Assembly: GCA_030998225.1 (NCBI GenBank)
Contig: JAPYXD010000680.1
Coordinates: forward strand, 10,292,001 to 10,356,000
Origin: Diplolepis rosae
Taxonomy: Eukaryota > Arthropoda > Insecta > Hymenoptera > Diplolepididae
DNA: 64,000 bases
Direction of reading: 5' to 3'
Shown: positions 22,286 through 33,786 of the stretch, in pieces
Layout of the letters: every line of letters begins with the position of its first letter
How positions within the stretch are numbered: position 1 is the first letter of the stretch
Position numbers and translations under genes: made by a program
Notes under the pieces: model-generated
Databases searched by the model: none
The model's input: the letters and a program-made list of their open reading frames with translations, nothing else
Told to the model about the DNA's origin: nothing

Positions 22286-23481
22286 AGGTCGATATAAGTA
22301 CTGTTCATTATTATTATACAAATATTATTGAAAAATTTACAATTCAATAATTTATCGTTAAAAAGTCGTTTTCACGGTAATAGAATCAGTTAAAATGTAT
22401 CTCGATTGGATTTTTTTAAAAACCAGACCTGGGATTTTTGCAAAATTAGACCTGGAAAACCTGGAAAAGTAATGGAATTTCGAAACCAGACTTGCATAGA
22501 AACCCTGATTTTGAAAATTTTACAAAAAAATGTACGATGTAACTTTTCTGCGATTTATCCAATGATTGAATCAGGTTATTTTTCTTCCATGGGAAGGGGA
22601 GAACTTACCGAAGGTTGCAAACGGTAAACGATAGGAGATCCCATTGATTAATTTCTCTTACGTTAGAATGCGATAACTGGTAGTTAGTACGTACTTAGGC
22701 GGATGTAGAGTAGAGAAACTGGGTAATAGTTTCAACGAGGCAAGTGATAGTTGGTTGGAGTCTGAGTCAACGACGGATTTAGGGTCCAAGGAATACAAGA
22801 AGGCTCTTAAAGTTTCAAAACATGGGTTAGATTCTAAAATGGAAAGAAACCAGACTTTTCCCACGGTAAGGGCTTAATTTCAAAAACATTATCTACTCTT
22901 CATCGTTCTCGAGATTCCGTTTTAAGTGGATATATATCTATAAACAAATGAGTCAAAATGTTTTGAATTTTGATAGCTCAACTCTCGCGTTGTTGAAAAA
23001 CCCAACTTTGAATTCTTGCAAATTAACACTTCTTCAATATTTGATCGTTTGTAGATTTCCGCACATTCAAAAATTGTTCCTGAAGATTCTTGAAGATGTT
23101 TCTTTTCGATGTGAATAAAAGCATGAGGATGTCTTTATTCACAAAACAATAATAATCTTGCGACGTTTGATTAATTTATGGCGCTTTGGAAATCTGACAG
23201 GTCTCACGATTGTTTATTGTTGACGATTATTCGGTAAGATACAGTGAAAGTGATTCTTGCTATACAATGCAAACTCATTGAATTGTAAAATATGGCCTAA
23301 CTCTTTATTCAAGCAGATGTGGTACTATAGAAACAAAACAAGAAGGACGCTCGAATAAAACGAGATTTGCGATAGAAAATCGCAGACAAAATTCATAAAA
23401 AATAGCTACCAAGAATCGTTATCTGACAAAATCATGCATCTAAACTGTTTTGGATTGCCGCTGCTATTCAGGATTGTTTGC
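22286..23481. other. No gene recognised
   Basis: 22290-22345 still belongs to the foldback family (aaggtcgatataagtac). 22600-22870 is slightly GC-richer; a 68-codon minus-strand ORF there has no domain. 23040-23460 is AT-rich with nothing identifiable. Confidence 0.4.
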
Positions 23482-23483
23482 TA

Positions 23484-23934
23484 CTTGTAGAAAAAAGATT
23501 CGTTAGATTTTTGGAAAGTTCAGTATTTATTTTTACAACTTGACATTTTAGTAGATCTTACAAGAAGTTCAGTTCAATCAATCGATTTCTTGTAAGTTTC
23601 ACTTAGTGTCCACTCTCTAAATTTGAATCAGTTAAATTTTCACTGATTGAATCAGTGATTTGCCTTTACACTGATTCATCAGTGAAAAATATTTTTCACT
23701 GTCAAATCAGTCAATTTTCACTGAAATAATCAGTAGATTTTGACTGATTCAAATTTAGAGAGCAGTGACATCTACAAAATACGAAGAAACTTGAGTTTAG
23801 TAGATTGTACTGGAAGACGGGTGAAACGTACAGAAAATATATTGGTTGAACTTCTTGTAAAATCTACTAAAAAGTCAAATTGCAAAAATAAGTACCGAAG
23901 TTCCTGTAAATTTAACGGATCTTTTCAATGCGTG
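23484..23934. mobile_element. Palindromic MITE, CACGCAG family, copy 1 (interrupted)
   Basis: Diverged copy of the element at 50366-50669, flanked by TA (23482-23483, 23935-23936). Arms share GGAAAGTTCAGTATTTAT and AGTACCGAAGTTCCTGTAAA phrases. The centre is interrupted by the CTCTCTAAA MITE at 23613-23762; removal gives GTGTCCAGTGACATCTAC, matching GCGTCCAGTAAAATCTAC in the uninterrupted copy. Confidence 0.8.
23613..23762. mobile_element. MITE, CTCTCTAAA family, copy 2 (CA duplication)
   Basis: 150 bp, ends CTCTCTAAATTTGAATCAGT / TTTAGAGAG, direct CA at 23611-23612 and 23763-23764. The paralogous empty site at about 50491 confirms the boundaries. Confidence 0.93.
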
Positions 23935-24658
23935 TATTTACTGATTATTTTTTTTAACCAGTTAGAATATTAGGAATTCCTTACAATTCTGTCAAAAACA
24001 TAATGTGCAAGATTTGTCATTTAATTTTCAAGTAAATAAGTTAATTAAATATTATTGTACATTTTGTTTATAATATTAGGTTTTGCATTCTTCTTTCAAA
24101 AGCTTTTCATTCTATTACACAGGCCCACAGAAAAAAAAAGTGGTCTGAATTTTACATGTGACAAGGCTACCCTTATGGATTTTAAGCCGCTGAATCCGAA
24201 TTCGCTCTCAGAATTTCCCCTAGACCCCACAATTTACCCCTAGCATAGGGAAAAAGTGTGAAATCTCGGAAGTTTCAGGATCCGTGAAAGTAATATTTAT
24301 CCACGGGAAAGTTAATAAAACAATATGGTTTCCACGTATTTCAAGTCGCTAAGTTCGAATCCGACATTAGAATTTTTCTACAGTACCTCATAATTCCCCT
24401 AGCCTAGGGGAAAAAGTGTATACTTAGCAAAACTTGAGGTTTCACGGAGGTTTTATTTTCGCATGAAAAAGCTGATATCTTTCCGTATTTTGAGTTGCTG
24501 AATTTATATCTGACATAAGAATTTTTCTACAGTACCTTAGAATTCCCCTAGCCTAGGGGAAAAAGTGTATAACTTAGCAAAACTTGAGATTTCACGGAAG
24601 TTTTATTTTTACACGAAAAATCTGATATCTTTCCGTATTTTGAATTGCTAAATTTATA

Positions 24659-24888
24659 CATTAAAAAAAATGGTTAGTAAAACCAACTACTTCGGTTTGT
24701 AAAATATGCCTCAGCTATTTTATTAGTTAGCACAACAATTTTTTTTTGATGGTGTTACTATCTCAATTGTTATCACAAGAACTTGGGTAGTAACACCAAC
24801 TAAAAAAATTGTTGTGCTAACTAATAAAATAGCTGAGGCATATTTTACAAACTGAAGTAGTTGGTTCTACTAACCATTTTTTTCAGTG
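24659..24888. mobile_element. Palindromic MITE, CACTGAAAAAA family, copy 2
   Basis: 230 bp, TA at 24657-24658 and 24889-24890. Arms GGTTAGTAAAACCAACTACT and inverse; first bases have decayed to CATTAAAA. Confidence 0.9.
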
Positions 24889-25018
24889 TACCTGACGTAA
24901 GAATTTTTCTATAGTACCTCAGAATTCCCCTAGCCTAGAGGAAAAAGTGTATAACTTAACAAAACTTGAGGATTCACGGAGGTTTTATTTTTATTTAATT
25001 TGAGTTGCTGAATTCATA

Positions 25019-25247
25019 TACTGAAAAAAATGGTTAGTAAAACCAACTACTTCGGTTTGTAAAATATGCCTCAGCTACTTTATTAGTTAGCACAACAATT
25101 TTTTTTGTTGGTATTACTATCTCAATTGTTATCACAAGAACTTGTGTAGTAACACCAACAAAAAAAATTGTTGTGCTAACTAATAAAATAGCTGAGGCAT
25201 GTTTTAAAAACCGAAGTAGTTGGTTTTACTAACCATTTTTTTTAGTG
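25019..25247. mobile_element. Palindromic MITE, CACTGAAAAAA family, copy 3
   Basis: 229 bp, TA at 25017-25018 and 25248-25249; very similar to copies 1 and 2, in the adjacent tandem unit. Confidence 0.9.
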
Positions 25248-25280
25248 TATCTGTCATAAGAATTTTTCTACAGTACATTA

Positions 25281-26464
25281 CACTATAAAAACGGAATATT
25301 GACTGTCGAACAATTCCGTTCACTATGAATGAATTTTCTACTCAAAATTGGCATAAGAGGAAATCCTCTAACAGTTTAAGTATTTTCGTTTCAAGTGCTA
25401 TCATTTCACTGCCAAAGTTTTTCCTTTGGTCTGGAAATAAAATCCTTTGTCGTACGAAGGAAGTATAATTTCGATGTTAAAAGTAAACAAATTCTATGAT
25501 ATAACCTATAAGAAATGTACACAAGCCAAACTTTGACCCGTCTTAGATTTCAGCTTAAAGAAATTTTAAGATATAACTTTGCTTACATTACAAATTTTCC
25601 AATACGTGTAAAATTGAAAGTTCATGATCTATTAAATATATAATGTTGAAAAAGTGTTACAAAATTATTTTTAAACTTTGTTGCATTTTAAATTTCACAA
25701 TAAATTCTATAGTAAGCATTTTACTAATAATTTCGTATCAAAATATTTTTTTACAAATAAAAAACAACTGTATATTTCATAAAATAAATAAATTGTATAA
25801 AAAATTATACATATACGAAACTGTTTTATGGAAAAAAATGTGTATCTGTCACAAGGATATTTTAGGTTATAGTAGCCACATTTATGGTTAGGATAGTTAA
25901 TAATATAGCTTGAACAGCAATATGTTTCTTTGTACCAGCTACACATTTTTTTGCGTGTAATGCTTTTATTGACATTCTTGGGAATATCTTTGAATTGTCA
26001 TCAGAAGCAATGAAAAATAAGGTTATGCGGATCAAAATTGTTTGTTTTGGTATACGAACCTTTCAAAATTTCTACGTCGCACTCTGGGATTCCTAATAAT
26101 TTGTAGAAATCCATTATTTGATTTCGTTAATTAATTTTGATCATAAATAAATATATTCTTCGTAGTTGGCACCGTACTGACAAAATATCTGTGAACAGAT
26201 TAGCACCAGACGATGTACACTCACTAATGCGCAGGCGCACTTCGTCTCCTAGTCTAGAAATGCAATCCTTACATAATTAGAGGATTTCTTTTCAGAGTCA
26301 AAAAAAATCGTTCATTGCTAAAAATATTTTCTTTTTGCATCTCACAGATGAGTTTTGTAACAGGAAGAAGATTCTGTTGGTAGACAAAAGGAATATGCTT
26401 AATTTCAATGGATGCATTCTGAAAAGAACGTAATTTCACTATGGATAGACTTTTTTTTAGAGTG
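25281..26464. mobile_element. 1,184-bp TA-flanked element (CACTNTAAAAA ends), long form
   Basis: TA at 25279-25280 and 26465-26466; ends CACTATAAAAACGG and (reverse complement of right) CACTCTAAAAAAAAG. The first about 450 bp and last about 320 bp match 39291-40134 closely. The middle 25765-26145 is missing from that copy. A 79-codon minus-strand ORF at 25707-25946 has several Cys/Tyr residues but no domain I know. Inserted almost at the centre of a palindromic arrangement of 150-bp units. Confidence 0.85.
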
Positions 26465-26726
26465 TAGGGGAATTCTGAGGTACTGTAGAAAAATTCTAAT
26501 GGCAGATTCGAAATACGTAAAAACCAAATTGTTTTATTAACTTTCCCGTGGATAAATATTACTTTAACGGAGTTTGTAACTTCCAAAATTTTACACTTTT
26601 TCCCTATGCTAGGGGAAAATTGCGAGGCCTAGTTGAAGTACTGAGACCGGATTCGGATTCAATGGCTGAAAATCCATAAGGGTAGCCTAGTCACATGTAA
26701 AATTCAGACCTTTTTTTGTGCCTGTG

Positions 26727-28387
26727 TTCTTAAAATTCATAATAAAAATTTAAAAAATAAAATAAAAAAAAAACTTAAAAATTCAGAAGAGTTAAAATTT
26801 GTTGATTAATAAAATGAATGCTCTAAAATGTTTTAATTTTCATTGCATTTATTTTTTATCCTTTAGCGAATTTTCCATTGAATATTTTTGTGAATATTCT
26901 TATATTACAAAAGATGTACTTTTTTTTATATGGAATGGCAACTTTTCATGATTATCAAAAACGTACAGCTTAAACTTTTTCACCTAGCTTATTTTGTTAA
27001 TTTCCTTTTAGTTTTATGCAATCTTTTGATTTTTCACTTTTGGGTAAAATTTACGAAGTGTCTCTCACCTTCGGGATTGTAACTGTATAATAGAAACAAT
27101 CTAACGCACTCGCGACTAAAACTTGCTCGTTAAGATTCATTTCCTCGTTACAAGTACTCCTCTTTACTTATCGATCTGATATGTCGTCCAGAGAAGTTGA
27201 CAACTTGGAAATCGCCTCATATGACTTACCCATCTTCTCATTTCCTGTATCATCAACCCTTCTTTGTCAAATGGTACTTGAGCCTTTAATTTTTCCATGA
27301 CGTTATAAGAAAAAATAAGATCTAACATAATTGATTCACAATGATATATGGGAATTTTGAATTTAATTGCTCTTTCATGGCGGGCTGATCAGCATCTGAC
27401 CAGAATCTGGTTTTATCCGCAATTCAAAGCTGTCTAGGTCCTCTCCAGAATAACTATACAGACTTACAATACCTCCTCTATAAAGGAAAACTGCCTACAC
27501 TTGAATTGTATCTGTTCTCATCATACTGCCAATATAGAATTTAAAAGAAATATACTTCATTTGACTATTCAGACATAAATTCTTTCCTATCTTGGTAAAC
27601 TGTCTAGCACCTTATTTGATAGTCTAGAAATTACCAGAACATTTTTATACAATAGGAAGCCGACTAGTATCTATCAAGACCAGATTGAACTATCAGATAA
27701 ACTAAAAAAAATTCAGTTGTGGAAAACTATCCACAACCTATACTGAGCCAAATCTGACCATCAAGATTGCAAGATTCAGATTAAAATCTCTGATTCAAAA
27801 GCGCTCTCCAGAATTTTTATGATCATTTTTCGGATGTGGATACAAGTTGATTGCAGCCTCGGTTTTGCTACTTAATTGGTAAAGGAAAAATGCATTTAGC
27901 TGTATTTTTTACCTCGTGACTCGGCAGCCTGGCCTGTCAGAGGCACAGAAGCCATTTGTCCTGGTGCATGTGAAAATACGACAGAAATATTTCACTTTTC
28001 GTAGCGTTCTGACGACAGCGACGCGGTGCCACGTCACGAGGCATTCGTTTCGAAATACAGTCAAGCTCAGAGTAGCCATAATAAATGTATGCGCATTTAT
28101 TATATAAAAGAAAGAGGGACGAAAATATTCACGCACCTATTCCGACATTTTGGTCAATATGCTCCACGCTATCTATCAAAACCAAAGTTTAGTCACTTAA
28201 TACAAAAGTATCATCTAAAAATTATTCTCCAGTTTCTTACTTTAGTTTATCAGTTTATTGAAACGGAAAATTCCTTTTGGATATTTACCATGAAAATTTC
28301 TTTTGATTATTTTAGGCACAATGGAAAAACAATTTTTGCATCAAACATAATCGTTTTCTTCAACTCACAAAGTATTTTATTGACTGA
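26727..28387. other. No gene recognised
   Basis: AT-rich. 27900-28110 is locally GC-richer with overlapping ORFs on both strands (27909-28136 minus, 27916-28107 plus); neither shows a domain, so no gene is called. Confidence 0.4.
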
Positions 28388-28690
28388 CACTCAAAAAAAA
28401 AGATTTGCTTGAATCAAAGAAAATTATTTGTTTAAAAGACTTTCTATGATTTAAAAAATAATTTATTTAAGTTATATAAAATTTTTTATATAACTATTAC
28501 AATTATTTTACATACAATTATTTGTTTGTTTTGAAGAAAAATTTATTTTATTTAAACAAACATTTATTTGGCCCAAAGATATTTCGTTTCAATTAAAAAA
28601 ATGTTATTTAATTCAAATAAATCTCCTGTTTGAATCAAAAGAGCCTTTAAACAAATTCTTTTCTTTCATTCAATCATTTTTTTTTGAGTT
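28388..28690. mobile_element. Palindromic MITE, CACTCAGAAAA family, copy 1
   Basis: Starts CACTCAAAAAAAAAGATTTG and ends in an inverted TTTTTTTTTGAGT. Arms repeat ATTTGTTTAAA / TTTAAACAAAT. Related to 46311-46663 and 47155-47556. Flanking duplication not clear in this copy. Confidence 0.7.
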
Positions 28691-30237
28691 TAAGTAAATT
28701 TTTTGGTAGGATTTAATATATACTTGAAATTTATTAAAAGTAACTAAAATATTTTGTTGAATCGGCCAAATTTTACTAACGAAAGCATTTTGTTGAGTAA
28801 GTGAAATAGTTTTGTTATTTTACCAAAAAATACTATAGTTTAACAAAAAAAATTTTTCTTGATTTCACTAAATATTTTTCTGAGTCCAAGTATCTAATCA
28901 ATTGATAATTAAAAAGTACTTAACCCGACTTCGAGAACATTTACTGTCACAAAAACCATTAATAACCATTTTTATCTTATTAACTAATCTTCTAGGATTT
29001 AGATTCCGATTAGAATTAATGAATAATGAATATTAATAGAAAAGAGGAATGATAAACGAGTTTGAATCCTAGAAAAGTACAAGGCATTGGCATGTTCACG
29101 TCTATCGATTTGATAAATATTTAGTTTGGTCTCATAGATTCGGTAATGTGTGAACCAAACTCCATTTTTCATGCCAGGACACAAATATTGATGTTTGAGA
29201 AAACGAAGACAAAATTATTGGTGCTTTAGCTTTTCCGATTATCACCGCCCGACGGAAAAATAACATCTCTCAGAGTTCAACTTAGAACATCAAAACTTAA
29301 AAATTAAAAACTTTAAATTCCTCAATAAAGTAAATTCAAATTTTGCTTTTCAGTTAATGTAACTCACATTTTGTACAAAATATTTATAATCTCGGTTATA
29401 TTTTTTTACATAACGAACTTTAATCAAGATATTTTCAAGGAAAACTTTATATTCCAGAAGATTTATCAACTTTGTAATATAACATTCCCTTTAGAAGTGA
29501 CAATTTAGAACTTTTTTCGTTGTTCTTTATTTGTCTTTTCATCTGTCATTTTGATTCCAAGAGAAAATTAATCTGAGCCTGTTTATTTAGTGTCAAAAAT
29601 GTTGATGAACGTGACACTTTTAGGAGTTAAGGGAAATTTTGTGAATATGAACGACAGCCAGATTTTCGGAAACGATTGGTGACTAGAAGGTGAATAAATA
29701 GAAGGGTGAATTTCGTTAGAGCGTGCAATGTGTACCACACAGTTTGCAGCAATTAATTTTCACGTAGTTATACCGTAGTGCCTAAAGTGCCTCAAAAATA
29801 GACAAGTTTTCCCTATTAATAGAATCGTTAGACAGTTGTTCTGGCAACGTTGAGCGTCGTTTTAATGAGCCTTGACTGCTGAAATGTATCAATTTTTCAT
29901 ATGTATTTGCTGAATGAAAGAATTTTGTAACGAGCGTCGGGTCGCCATGTCCGACGGCCGACGCTCATGAGATCTACTTCGCCATTATGCCGCGTTCACG
30001 AGTCGAAACTCCTCTTCACTTAACTATCTTTTTGGCATTTAAATTCTTGATTTTACGTTATTTTTATCCAAATAATCTCTATTTTTTTATAAAAGAGGTC
30101 GATCTTTGCAAAAAGAATTGCAAGTAAACATTTTTGATTAATTTCAATTACATTCATTTGCTTCATTTTGAAAATTAAACTTTCACTGCAAAAATTAATG
30201 ATTGAGAAAATTTATTATGTGTTATAAATTGTCTTTA
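28691..30237. other. No gene; small GC hairpin at 29932-29966
   Basis: 28690-28890 is decayed MITE-like sequence. The only structure beyond that is GAGCGTCGG at 29932-29940, inverted as CCGACGCTC at 29958-29966, inside a short GC-rich patch. The ORF at 28999-29184 has no domain. Confidence 0.45.
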
Positions 30238-30538
30238 GATGCAGAAACGAAATCTGTTAGATTTACTGAATCTATAAGTTAAAATAGTGACAGCATAAAA
30301 CATATGTAAGCGTAACAGATATTTCAGTACAATTCACCGTTTTTTTTCGTGAACATAAGAGATGCATCGATAAATATTGTATTAGGAAAACTCCTGTTAA
30401 ATTTACAGATTAAGGAATTTTTGAAAATATTAAAAATATTTAATTCTACTTAAATATCTGTTGAACTTAGAGATATTTTATGCTGTCACTATTCTAACTT
30501 ATGTATTCAGTAAATCCAACAGATTTATTTTCTCCGTG
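30238..30538. mobile_element. Palindromic MITE, CACGGAGAAAA family
   Basis: Right end TTTTCTCCGTG followed by TA at 30539-30540; left end decayed. Arms contain TAAGTTAAAATAGTGACAGC and, inverted, GCTGTCACTATTCTAACTTA, and AACAGATATTTCAGTA. Other copies: 31040-31330, 34380-34620, 39175-40335, 40930-41275 and 42368-42895. Confidence 0.8.
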
Positions 30539-32442
30539 TAAATTTTTACTAAATGCCTTAACCATTTAATTATTTAAAGCAGCTATTCAGTTTGTTGAAT
30601 AAAAATTTGAATGATCACAAAAAGTAATGAAATGTTGAGGCAACTATTTTAAATTCTTAAGCCATTCTTTACTTTCCTTAGTCTATGTAAATTGTACTAA
30701 AATATCTATAAAATTTACAGAATTAACTAGTTTGTTGCTATTTTAAAACACTAATTCTCAAATTTCAACAGGTTTTTAAAATCAAGCTCAATATGAATCT
30801 GATTTAGGTTGAAAATAAATAGGTTCCTTTCAGATTTTTTATCTTTGTCTAAATGCGTGGAAATTATTACTGATATTTTAGTAAAAAATTACTGAATAGC
30901 TGAAAATGGGTCACTGAACGGAATGGATAAACAAATTTGCTCATTGAAATTAAGGACGTCCGAAAGTAGTAAATTTTCTTTAACAATAATTTGTATTAAA
31001 TATTTATTATGAGTAATTAGCAGAGTATCATTTTCAAACAGTGGAAAAAAATGCATTTACTGACTTATCAGTTAAAATAGTGATTTCACTAGAATTTACC
31101 CTTTCCTTTTAAAAATAAGATATTTGTCAATAAATATTAGAGAAATGCCTCTTAAAGTAAACTTTTTGAAAAAAATTCCATATTTTGTAAATTTAACAGC
31201 CATTTTTGTATTATTTATGGATAAATCTCTTATTTTTATAAAAAAGCGGTAAATTGTTGTGACATACCTCTTAAATTTACAGAAAATTAATGTTTTCACT
31301 ATTTTAACTTAAGGGATCAGTTAACACAAAAGATTTTTTTATTCGTACATGGAAATGATATTGTTAGAATTTATTTATCGAATCAAATTAAACTCGGATT
31401 ATTTTGATCAGGCGAAAGTTGAGAGCTGGAGAACTCTGCTCTTGAAAGGAGCGAACGCAGCTTAATGTGAAAAAAGAAGAGCTGAGATGTCAAACGATTA
31501 TTTGCAGCCTGCAAAACGAAAAGATGGTCCATCGACAATAATGTGTAGTGAATTCCGTATACCACGTGTGCGTTATAAATCATTTGCGTAGCTCCTCTAA
31601 TTATAAGTATGACTATCGCCGCTATCGCAAAGACGCGTACATTGCCCGAAGCTTATAACAGTGATTCGCGATAATCTTTCTTTTTTTCTTTAACCACAAA
31701 GGGAAAAAAAATCATAATAAAATCGCTACCAAATGCATTTATAATGAAGACCTCAATTTACAAAGACTACATCGTATCGTAGAAAAATTAATGTTTTGCG
31801 TGCCTCATCGTAAAATCCAATCATGAATTGTTAAAAGGGCCTCAGTCTTGAAGAATCTATTTGGGAAATCGTAAAAAACAGTATTATACGGCAGTAAAAA
31901 CACATTTATAGGGTTGAACTCTCCATTTTTTTTTCGTTAAACCTCTTCGCCTTTTAATATTCGGTCACAGATTTCTAAGCCTTTTGAAAAAAAAATTCGA
32001 TTTTTTGTATTTATTCATTTATTTGTATTCATAAATTTTCAGCAATATTCAATTCGATTGTAAAATATAATTTATTTATTTGATTCAGGAAAACATTTTT
32101 TTGGATTTAAACTGATTTGTTCATCTAAATATTCTTTCGTACTCACACTATTTTGTATTGATTTTATGAAATTTTAGGCTAAAAAAGTTTTAGTAGTTTA
32201 CGATTATATTATAAAATCTTATTTGCTCATTTTATTCATAAAAATATTTTTTGATTTGAAACTTATTTGTTTATTAGAACATTCTTTTGTACTTGCAAGA
32301 AATAATATTATAGAGAAAAAACAATAGTTCATAGTAAATTTCAAAAAATTCAAAAGGAACCCGATTGAGTTCAAAATGAACCAAATAGGTTCCTCTTAAT
32401 CTCGTTAGAGTTTATTTTAAACCTTCATATATATATATATTA
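30539..32442. other. No gene; one decayed CACGGAG MITE at 31040-31330
   Basis: 31040-31330 keeps AGTTAAAATAGTGATTTCAC and an inverted TTTTCACTATTTTAACTTA. 31380-31660 is of mixed composition with no ORF of note. The remainder is AT-rich, ending in a short (AT)n run at 32428-32440. Confidence 0.5.
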
Positions 32443-33784
32443 GGGTATGCCAAAAAACTCGATATTTTTTTTTCACGAAAACTTTTTGAAAATGAATCAA
32501 TTATTATCAAATACAGCAATTTGTTTATAAAAATTCTGTTTTGGAAAATTGATTTTTAATGATTTCAGCCATTAAAGAATTTATTTTCAAAAATTGGAAA
32601 CGCTTAAGTTGTAGAGAATATTTTCCCCGAAAAAATAAGCTATGATTTAAGAAACTTCAATCATTTTCAAAAAATTTGTAAGAAGCGATAGTAAGGAAAA
32701 ATCCTATTACAAAAAACATTATTAAAAAATTATTTTTCGTAATTTTTAAATTTTTTCATTAAAAAGAGTGTCTTTCCTTACATATGACATGGCTGATGAT
32801 ATAATTTCCAGTCTTGAAATCATAGAAAAACTTCTTTTTCCAGAGACTCATTTTTGGTACGACAACTACAACCGTACCTAAAGTTTTTCCATTTAAATAA
32901 CACAGATTATAGATATTTTTTACATTATTTCCATCCGCAAGCTATGATAAATTTGTTTTTTCATCAAATAAATGAGTAAACCTTATTCAGAATTAAATTC
33001 GCTATAAACATTTCTATTGAGTCAAATTCCTACCATCAATATTGCATTTTCTACAGAGCGCCTCAAAAGTTTTATTTCTAAAAATTTTGAGTTTATTGAA
33101 TTTTTAAGCTAAACTATTTAAGATACGACAAAAAGTTAAATGGCAATTTTGTAGTAAATTTAGTCCTCTACAAAATAATTTTGAATACATTTTTTGTAGT
33201 TATGAATATTTACTAAGTTACAGATTCTCAAAATCTAATTTTTTTCATTTTCTACTTTTATCAAGTAAACTATTGATGGTAGCACGAAAAGTTTAGTAGA
33301 AATTTGAAAATCTGTAACTTAGTAAATATTCATGATACAAAAAATGTATGTAGAACCTTTTTGTAGAGGACTAAATGTACTACAAAATTTCCATTTTATT
33401 TTTTGTCCTTTATTGAATATTTTAGCTTAAAAATTCAAAAAACTCAAAATGTTTAGAAATTAAAATTTTGAGGCTCTGTAGAAAATGCAATATTGATGAT
33501 AGGAATTCGACTCAATAGAATTTTTTATGGAGAATTTAATACTGAATAACGTTTACTCATTTATTTGATGAAAAAACAATATTATCATAGCTCGCGGAAG
33601 GAAATAATGTAGAAAATACCTATAATCTGTGTTATTTAAATGGAAAAACTTTAGGTACGATTAGAAACCTCTTAAAATTGAAATTACGAGCTGTGCTTTG
33701 GACAGAATTTTTTTTTAGACATGTTCTACGATATTTTCAAGTTTTCGTGAAAGAAAAAAAATATCGCGGTTTTTTAGCACACCC
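32443..33784. mobile_element. Long foldback element of 1.34 kb (GGGTRTGCYAAAAAAC ends)
   Basis: Outer ends GGGTATGCCAAAAAACTCG and (reverse complement) GGGTGTGCTAAAAAACCGCG, flanked by TA within (AT)n. Inner arms of about 380 bp (32870-33245 and 33265-33665) are inverted copies: ATTTGATGAAAAAACAA, GTTATTTAAATGGAAAAAC and AGTAAATATTCAT recur inverted. 32497-32872 is an unpaired module that also occurs at 37092-37488 and 1170-1500. No transposase. Confidence 0.85.
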
Positions 33785-33786
33785 TA

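Larger units (their letters stand above)
24330..25280 (+). repeat. 150-bp tandem units, second locus
   Basis: Units anchored by GTCGCTAAG (24346), GTTGCTGAA (about 24494), ATTGCTAAA (about 24644) and GTTGCTGAA (about 25004), each with TTTCTACAGTACCTCAGAAT or close variants. The spacing is broken by the two MITEs. Confidence 0.85.
24118..26726. mobile_element. TIR element carrying 150-bp tandem units, heavily interrupted
   Basis: Outer inverted repeats: left CACAGGCCCACAGAAA...GGTCTGAATTTTACATGTGA, right inverted TCACATGTAAAATTCAGACC...GTGCCTGTG. Both arms go inward through TCCATAAGGGTAGCC, a GGGAAAAAGTGT phrase and TTAACTTTCCCGTGGATAAA (shown as on the right arm). The left arm extends into 150-bp tandem units (24330-25280). 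Two CACTGAAAAAA MITEs and one 1,184-bp TA element (25281-26464) have inserted. No transposase remains. The 150-bp array at 16650 may derive from a sister copy. Confidence 0.72.

Noticed and set aside
26269..26586. 105-codon minus-strand ORF
   Set aside because: Crosses the boundary between the TA element (ends 26464) and the 150-bp unit; a chance fusion.
27909..28412. Overlapping ORFs on both strands, possible exon
   Set aside because: No domain, no convincing splice sites, and neither strand preferred.
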